Positions 58,655-64,000 of a stretch of 64,000 nucleotides of DNA are shown one piece after another. A program made the position numbers and the translations under genes. The notes under the pieces are model-generated. The model was not told the origin of the DNA. It made no database searches and saw nothing but the letters and a program-made list of their open reading frames with translations. The stretch covers positions 744,001-808,000 of the forward strand of contig JAQSEB010000087.1 in assembly GCA_030063045.1 (NCBI GenBank), read 5' to 3'. Position 1 is the first letter of the stretch. The number at the start of each line of letters is the position of its first letter. This stretch comes from Pratylenchus scribneri (taxonomy: Eukaryota; Nematoda; Chromadorea; Rhabditida; Pratylenchidae).

Positions 58655-58770
58655 TTCATTATGTTTTTGGTATAATTAAAAATTAATTAAAAGTATTTCA
58701 TTTCTGTTTTTTTGTGTTTCATTAAATTATTTAAAATTTATTTCATTTTGTTTTTTTGTGTTTTCCTAAA
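58655..58770. repeat. Diverged copies of the 44-bp satellite
   Basis: Two to three decayed units with GTATTTCATTTCTG and GTTTTTTTGTGTTTCATTAAAT, matching the array at 55846-56545. Confidence 0.65.
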
Positions 58771-58966
58771 ACATTTTCAGATTTTAAAAAATTTTTTATA
58801 TTATTTTATTTTGTTTCAATTCTTTATTTCATTTAAGTTAATTGTTGAATTTGTTGCAAATTTCATTGAATAAATTTTATTTTCTATCCATTTTTCCTCT
58901 CGGTAAAGCCCCGTCTCTATTTGAAGCCTCGCTTCTATTTGTCGCCCCCTCTAAAAGGTCTCTGAA

Positions 58967-58990
58967 ATTAGTAACCCCGGGGTTACTAAT
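58967..58990. other. Perfect 24-bp palindrome
   Basis: ATTAGTAACCCC followed at once by its exact complement GGGGTTACTAAT, with no spacer. It lies in a C/T-rich segment upstream of the M13 peptidase gene. It could be a protein-binding dyad or a remnant of a MITE junction. Confidence 0.75.
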
Positions 58991-59469
58991 AGAAGAAATA
59001 TATAATTTACTACCGGTGTATAAACAATTGAAAATTAAAATAAATTAGAAGGTGATGTGGGCAAGTTCATTCTATACACGGTTTTTCGTTGCAATCAAAT
59101 TTAGAATTAAGTGAATTTTTTATTTGCTCAACCTATATAAACTCCTTTATTTGCCACGTTTAATTTCGAGGAGAAGCAATAATGGAAAAAAAGTTTCATT
59201 TTATTTGTTCAAATTATAAAATTTAATTCTCTGCACTAGTTTGGGCGGCGACAGTCTGCTAATGTGCGTAAATGGTAAATGGAAAATTTATTGTCCATGT
59301 TTATTCACCTGAATTCTGCCATTTCTAGTAGGTTTAAAAATGAGAATTCATTTTTATCCGAATATAGTGTAAAAGAGCAAATGGAAAGAGTCCAGCAGCA
59401 GGTCGCGATAATTCTCAACCTCGACCTCGGCATTGGATGGACCTCCCCTATTCATATTCTTAATAAAAC

Positions 59470-59790
59470 ATTTGCGGACCCGATACTTGCGGACCCGACA
59501 CTTGCGGACAAAACCGTCTGGTGCTGATGGCGGTAACAGTTGTGGAATTGTTTATAGCGTTTTATTTGGCATATAGCTAAAAATGACATCAAAAGCATTA
59601 GCCAATGTTCAATATTTACCGAATTATGGCCAAAAAACCGTTTTTTTAATTAAAAATTATTTTTCTGATTTTTTTCTTGCCTATAACTCAATGAATACTG
59701 AATATTAGCCAAAGCTTTTGATGTTATTTTCTAATTTTATGTCTAATAAAAATGCTATAAACATCTGCACCATACCGTCAGAGGCTCGTA
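59470..59790. mobile_element. Foldback MITE with ACACTTGCGGAC ends, copy 2
   Basis: CGGACCCGACACTTGCGGAC, ATTGTTTATAGCG, AATGACATCAAAAGC and CGAATTATGGCCAAAAAACC run inward, with inverse counterparts to about 59790. Same family as 50293-50672. The outer left end is a tandem doubling of ACTTGCGGACC. Confidence 0.75.
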
Positions 59791-60001
59791 ATTAGGGAAA
59801 ATTTAAGAGGATAGAATAAAATTTTCGCATTTTTATAGAATTTTTGCTTGTTGTTTCGTAAATTTACGGCATCGGCACAAAATAGTTTCTCTCTAGCATA
59901 AATTAGTACCGTTAGCGAGCGAGTAGGTCAGTAGTTCTAGTGACTTTTTTTTGAAAATTAATTCTTTATTCCATACTTTAAACTAGACTTAAAAACTTCA
60001 A

Positions 60002-63000
60002 ATGAACTTCCATCATATTCTCATAAATTTACTCCCATTTATTCTCTTCAATTGGGCAATTATTGCTATTTTTGCCAGTGAGGTAAAGAAATCGACAGGT
60101 ATGTACAATTAATCAAATTATTATAATAAATTATGAAAATAATTTTCAAATAGCTCACATCAATTCAGACATATTGAATGAATATGGCGATTATCAGGTG
60201 CAAATGAACGGGTTCAATGTTGACGCATGTATTGCAAGATTTATTCTAAATAAATATAATTAATAAAAAAGTTAAAGAATCATCGTAAATTATTTTTATA
60301 AGCCCCCCCCCCCCCTCCCGTTGAAGCTAAAAATATTTTAGCTTCAAAAATTAAAAATAAATTTAAATTTTATTTGAAAAAAAAGGAATTAAAATAATTA
60401 ATTGTAATTTCATTTTTAGTGTTATTTTGACTTAATTTATTCTGAATTATTTTATTGTTTTTTTTGTTATTTATTTTCTACGATTTCCCACAAGGTGGCA
60501 AAATAACCTATCCCGCTCTGTTTGACTCATTGCAATATGCCGAAAATAAGCACTTAAAGCCATGTGATGATTTCTATGAATTTGTGTGTCGTGGAGTGAA
60601 AAACACCATTGACAAGGCGAAAGAGAAAAAGAAGGCTGAAGGAAAAATTCAGACCCGAATCGGAAATAGCGACACTGAAGCGCAAAATGAACTGATCGCT
60701 GAGCAAATTCAGATATTTTGGCTTGGTAACAGAATAATTAAATTAATTAGATAGATTATTAATTAATTAAATTAATAAAAAAAAATAAAATTAGTAATTA
60801 ATTACATTAAAAAAATTTTATTATTATATTTTTGTAAATATTTTTTTACTTTTATTAAAAATTTATTTTTTGTCAAAATTTTTGGTCAAAATTTTTATCA
60901 TTTTTTAATATTTATTTTTTTTAATTTAAAAAAAAATTATTAAAAAAATTTTTATCACAAATATGAAAAAATTTTAAATAATATTTCTAAACTTTAACCA
61001 AAATAAAAATATAAAATCAATAATTTTATAGACCATTTATCGAAACCGAATCTACGAAAGGAATTTCCGCAAAGTGGGAGCACACAAAAAATGTTCAAAT
61101 TCTTCGATAAATGCATGAAACATGGCAATGAAATTGAGGAATTGCCCAAAATGCTGGCAAGCCAATTCGGCCTTAATTATATACTCAATAATGGTAATTT
61201 AATTAAATTATGTACTCAATAATGGTAATTTAATTCAATTATATACTCAATTCCCTACCCTCGATCCCGATCGAACCTCAATATTTTTTTTCTACTTTTA
61301 TTCGTCTCTTTTTTCATCCACAGATTCGACTGTTCCCATCGAAGTGTTCAACCAGGATTGGATTGAACGCACACACCCATTCAATCCGTTCTTTGCCATT
61401 GAAAAATATGCGGCAAAAGAACAGAAAAAAGTGGTAGATATTTTTTTATTATTTATATATTTGTCAAAAAATTGCTAAAATTGAGCGGACTATTTTCGAC
61501 TTGTGTCACTTTGCTTACAAAATAATATAGAACGCCATAATATTTTCATATTTTTCAAGAAATTACCAATTTATAATAAGTACAATAAATACAAAAGGTA
61601 ATATGGTCGTTTGTACCACCCTTCCCCCTTTTCAAAAAAAATTTTAATTTTTTTATGCTAATAATTTCTATCTTAGGATGGGGATTTTTATGGTGGAGAA
61701 TCTGAATTTGGCATTAGTTTTTCTATAGCTATATTGTCCTGAACAGATTCACAAACCGGTTTGGAAAAATCGAAGTTTGGTAGTTTTTGGCCATATTATA
61801 TATATCTATCGACGTGCCTTGATGAGCTGCTGATCAAGAATATATCAGTTATTTCGCATAAAAATCAAAATTAAAAAAAAAAGTTATGGCTATTTTAATC
61901 GCGCAGTCACCTAAGCATATATAGGCCAAACTTTTTATTGTGAATTTAACGCGAAATAAATTAAATAATCGTGATCTGCTCATCAAGACGCGTCGATTAA
62001 TATATAATATGACCCAAAATATCAAACTTCGATTTTTCCAAACGGGTTTGTGAACCGGTAACGGTTCAGGACAATATAGATATAGAAAAACTAATGCCAA
62101 ACAGATTCTCCATCATAAAAATCCCAAGATAGAAATTATTAGCATAAAAAAATTAAAATTTTTTGGAAGAAAGGGGGAGGGGACAGGGGATACGAATACG
62201 AACGATAATATTACCGTATAAAATCTCTATTTCTATATACAATCTTAGGGAATGAATACATTTTCAAAGCACAGGGGTTAATTTCTATGTACAATACTTA
62301 TAAAATAAGTACACATATATATGAACAAACTGAACTATCCGTTTCTCCTAAACAAACAGCGACTACAGCAGTCAAATGCCAATTCCAGCAAGCTCTTTCT
62401 TCATTCAATTAAGTAATTTTCTTGACCGAAATGGAACTTTGGACTTTTTGAACTGGTTCCAAGAGGAAAATGCAACCTCAATTTTGGAGGCATTGAGAAA
62501 AATGGGAGGCGGCGGCAATGAGCGGCAGCAGAAAATGGTGCGACAAAAGTTGCTGGAAATTGCCGATGTGTTTGGAGCAATTGGGAGCAATAGTGGGTTT
62601 TTTTGTTTAATAAAAAATTTTCAGTCGTTGAGTCTGGTGCACAAAAAAATTTTTTAAACATATTTTATAGAGTAAAAATTGATATAGAATTCAAATCTGG
62701 CATCCATTTTCGCCATAAATTGCCATATTGGTAAACCCTAGTGTTATGGCTAAAAGGAAGCCAACAGCAAAAAGTGCCAAAAATAGACAAAGGGAAAAGG
62801 AAAGGAACATGGCACAAACGAATAACAACATTCCCGGTGGTGGACGATGGCCTAGTGGTTTAGACACCAGAGTGGAAGGGGCCCCGAAACGACGATTCGA
62901 CAACGACTCTCCACCCAAATTTTTCAATTCCATAATACCTAGAAAATTTGCCAGATTCTTTACGATTGCCAAATTTTCTATTGTTGAGGTGTCTACGTCA

Positions 63001-64000
63001 AGTTTTATCTGATTAGAATTTCATGTTAATAGATAAAAAGTGTCGAATTCCAAATTCATTTTTGGAGTTTTATAATAACAAAATTTTCTTCCAAATTTTC
63101 AGTTTCACTCGACGAGAAACCACTATTCGGCCAAATGACAATTGATGAAATGCAGGCAAAATTCAGCCTGAATGGAACTTTAAATTGGCTCAAGATGCTC
63201 CAAAATGTGTATCCAAATGAAAAAGTAGATGGAAAGGACCAAGCCAGATTTTTCTTTTTTAATTCTACACAAAAAATGTTCTCCACTTTGCAGCGATATA
63301 TCCAAATAAAAGAGTGAGTTATTTACACAGTAAATCTCAAGACTGAAACCAAACATTATTAAAAATTTATAGTATCGTTGAGGATTTTGTATAATTTTTG
63401 GGTCCGAGAATTGTCCGGGTTTAGAGAAACGAGGGGTTTAATTTTCGGCGAATAGCAAGATGGGGCCCAAAAATGTTGGGTTCCACACAATTAGGAGAGA
63501 ATATATAGGGGGCATCTGAGCTGCTGGGGGGGGGGGGGGGGGGGGGGTTGGAAAGGGTAGCAAACTAATTGAGAAAAGTATGGTAATTGAGCGGCAGGTT
63601 TGTGGGTCAAACTAAAATTTGTTATGATAATTAAATTAAAATTTTAACGAAAAATGCTCTACTTCTTCTACAAACAAACAAAAAAAAAATACAATTTAGC
63701 AAAATTGAAAAGGCCGCCTTTTCGCAATATCTTCTGCTGGCACTGGTCCGCGTTGTGTTATCGCACAATATCGAGGAATTCCCGCCGTATAGATGCATGC
63801 GCCAATATGTCTTCCAATTCTTCCCTCATCAGCTTAGTCAACTTTTATTCCAAAAAACCGCTACTGAGGACAGCTATCGGCCAGGAGGTCCCTTTGACTT
63901 AAGCAATCTGACTCGAGTTGGGATGAAAAAATTGCTGGAAAATGGGAAAATGTTGGGCGATCGGGCTCAGTTTTTTGAAGAGAAAATTGATCGCTTCCTC
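60002..64000 (+). CDS. Secreted neprilysin-like M13 metallopeptidase, 3' truncated by window
   Basis: Exons: 60002-60098, 60154-60228, 60495-60725, 61032-61193, 61324-61433, about 62369-62592, 63103-63313, 63700-window end. Residues 1-26 form a signal peptide (LINLLPFILFNWAIIAIFAS). The diagnostic N-terminal M13 motif LKPCDDFYEFVCRG follows a Cys about 20 residues earlier, then the helical N-domain (FFDKCMKHGNEIEELP, HPFNPFFAIEKY, VRVVLSHNIEEFPPYRCMRQYV, FEEKIDRF). The catalytic HExxH and ExxxD lie beyond the window, so activity cannot be judged. The first Cys codon depends on choosing donor GTATTG at 60229. The join from 61433 (phase 0) to 62369 does not agree in phase, so a small exon is missing or one edge is wrong. 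M13 enzymes trim small peptides at the cell surface or extracellularly. Confidence 0.85.
61590..62221. mobile_element. Large foldback MITE with about 230-bp arms
   Basis: Left arm (about 61590-61835) and right arm (about 61975-62221) are inverse copies over most of their length. Examples are ATGCTAATAATTTCTATCTT, TTGGCATTAGTTTTTCTATA and TATATTGTCCTGAAC, each with a counterpart. The inner ends carry CATCAAGACGCGTCGATTA, the core shared with other foldback elements. Located in an intron of the M13 gene at the unresolved phase junction. Confidence 0.85.
62837..62914 (+). repeat. tRNA-like sequence
   Basis: Perfect A box (TGGCCTAGTGG followed by TTTAGACACC) and a degenerate B box (GATTCGACAAC). 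The ends GGTGGTGG and CTCCACCC can pair as an acceptor-like stem. Probably a tRNA-derived SINE fragment or pseudogene within an M13 intron. Confidence 0.45.
63526..63547. repeat. Poly-G run, about 22 nt
   Basis: Long G run in the last visible intron of the M13 gene, in sequence (63380-63600) that is more G-rich than its surroundings and probably repeat-derived. Confidence 0.9.

Noticed and set aside
59279..59527. Plus-strand 82-codon frame before the M13 gene
   Set aside because: Its last third translates the end of the foldback MITE (ACTTGCGGACC words); no support for the rest.
62691..63012. Opposed frames, one with hydrophobic segments, as a membrane protein gene
   Set aside because: The segment is an intron of the M13 gene containing a tRNA-like repeat; the hydrophobic frame is antisense to that repeat.

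Overview
This window is nuclear DNA from a nematode. It is very AT-rich and the genes are split into many short exons. Most introns are GT-AG with AT-rich interiors. Three chemoreceptor genes belong to families known only from nematodes (srsx, srab/sra-like, srt). A GOPC orthologue, a mitochondrial pyruvate carrier 2, F-box and SPRY proteins, an M13 metallopeptidase and small secreted Cys-rich proteins complete the picture. The base composition, small secreted proteins, F-box/SPRY genes and heavy MITE load fit a clade IV plant-parasitic tylenchid (root-knot-nematode-like). That placement is inference. All gene models were built by hand from reading frames, splice signals and phase agreement.

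Layout. 1-3.5 kb: repeats, no gene. 3.55-7.73 kb (+): an eight-exon gene that keeps the transmembrane helices of a plasma-membrane Ca2+-ATPase (PMCA) but none of its cytoplasmic catalytic domains. 9.3-10.3 kb (-): mpc-2. 11.2-11.8 kb: a well-preserved hAT-type MITE. 13.7-15.4 kb: two small secreted-protein genes on opposite strands. 16.6-18.6 kb (+): srsx receptor. 19.9-21.7 kb (+): an octapeptide-repeat ORF, an orphan ORF and a zinc-finger gene. 23.2-26.9 kb (-): gopc-1. 29.3-33.9 kb (-): an F-box gene, or two adjacent genes. 36.1-37.5 kb (-): F-box-like/SPRY protein. 39.1-40.5 kb (+): Cys-rich secreted protein. 41.6-44.0 kb (+): srab/sra-like receptor. 46.0-51.5 kb (+): an 11-exon F-box-type gene. 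51.7-52.7 kb (-): unrecognised conserved-looking gene. 53.8-54.9 kb (-): four-TM membrane protein with an in-frame stop. 55.8-56.5 kb: 44-bp satellite. 56.8-58.2 kb (-): srt receptor. 60.0 kb to window end (+): secreted neprilysin-like M13 peptidase, 3' end outside the window.

The genes do not form an operon or an evident pathway; they alternate in strand. The other major content is transposon-derived. About twenty short non-autonomous elements (hAT-type MITEs with 8-bp target duplications, and long foldback MITEs) lie mainly inside introns and between genes. No transposase gene was seen. The most interesting object is the PMCA transmembrane shell, because all eight exons join in frame with no stop although the entire catalytic machinery is gone.
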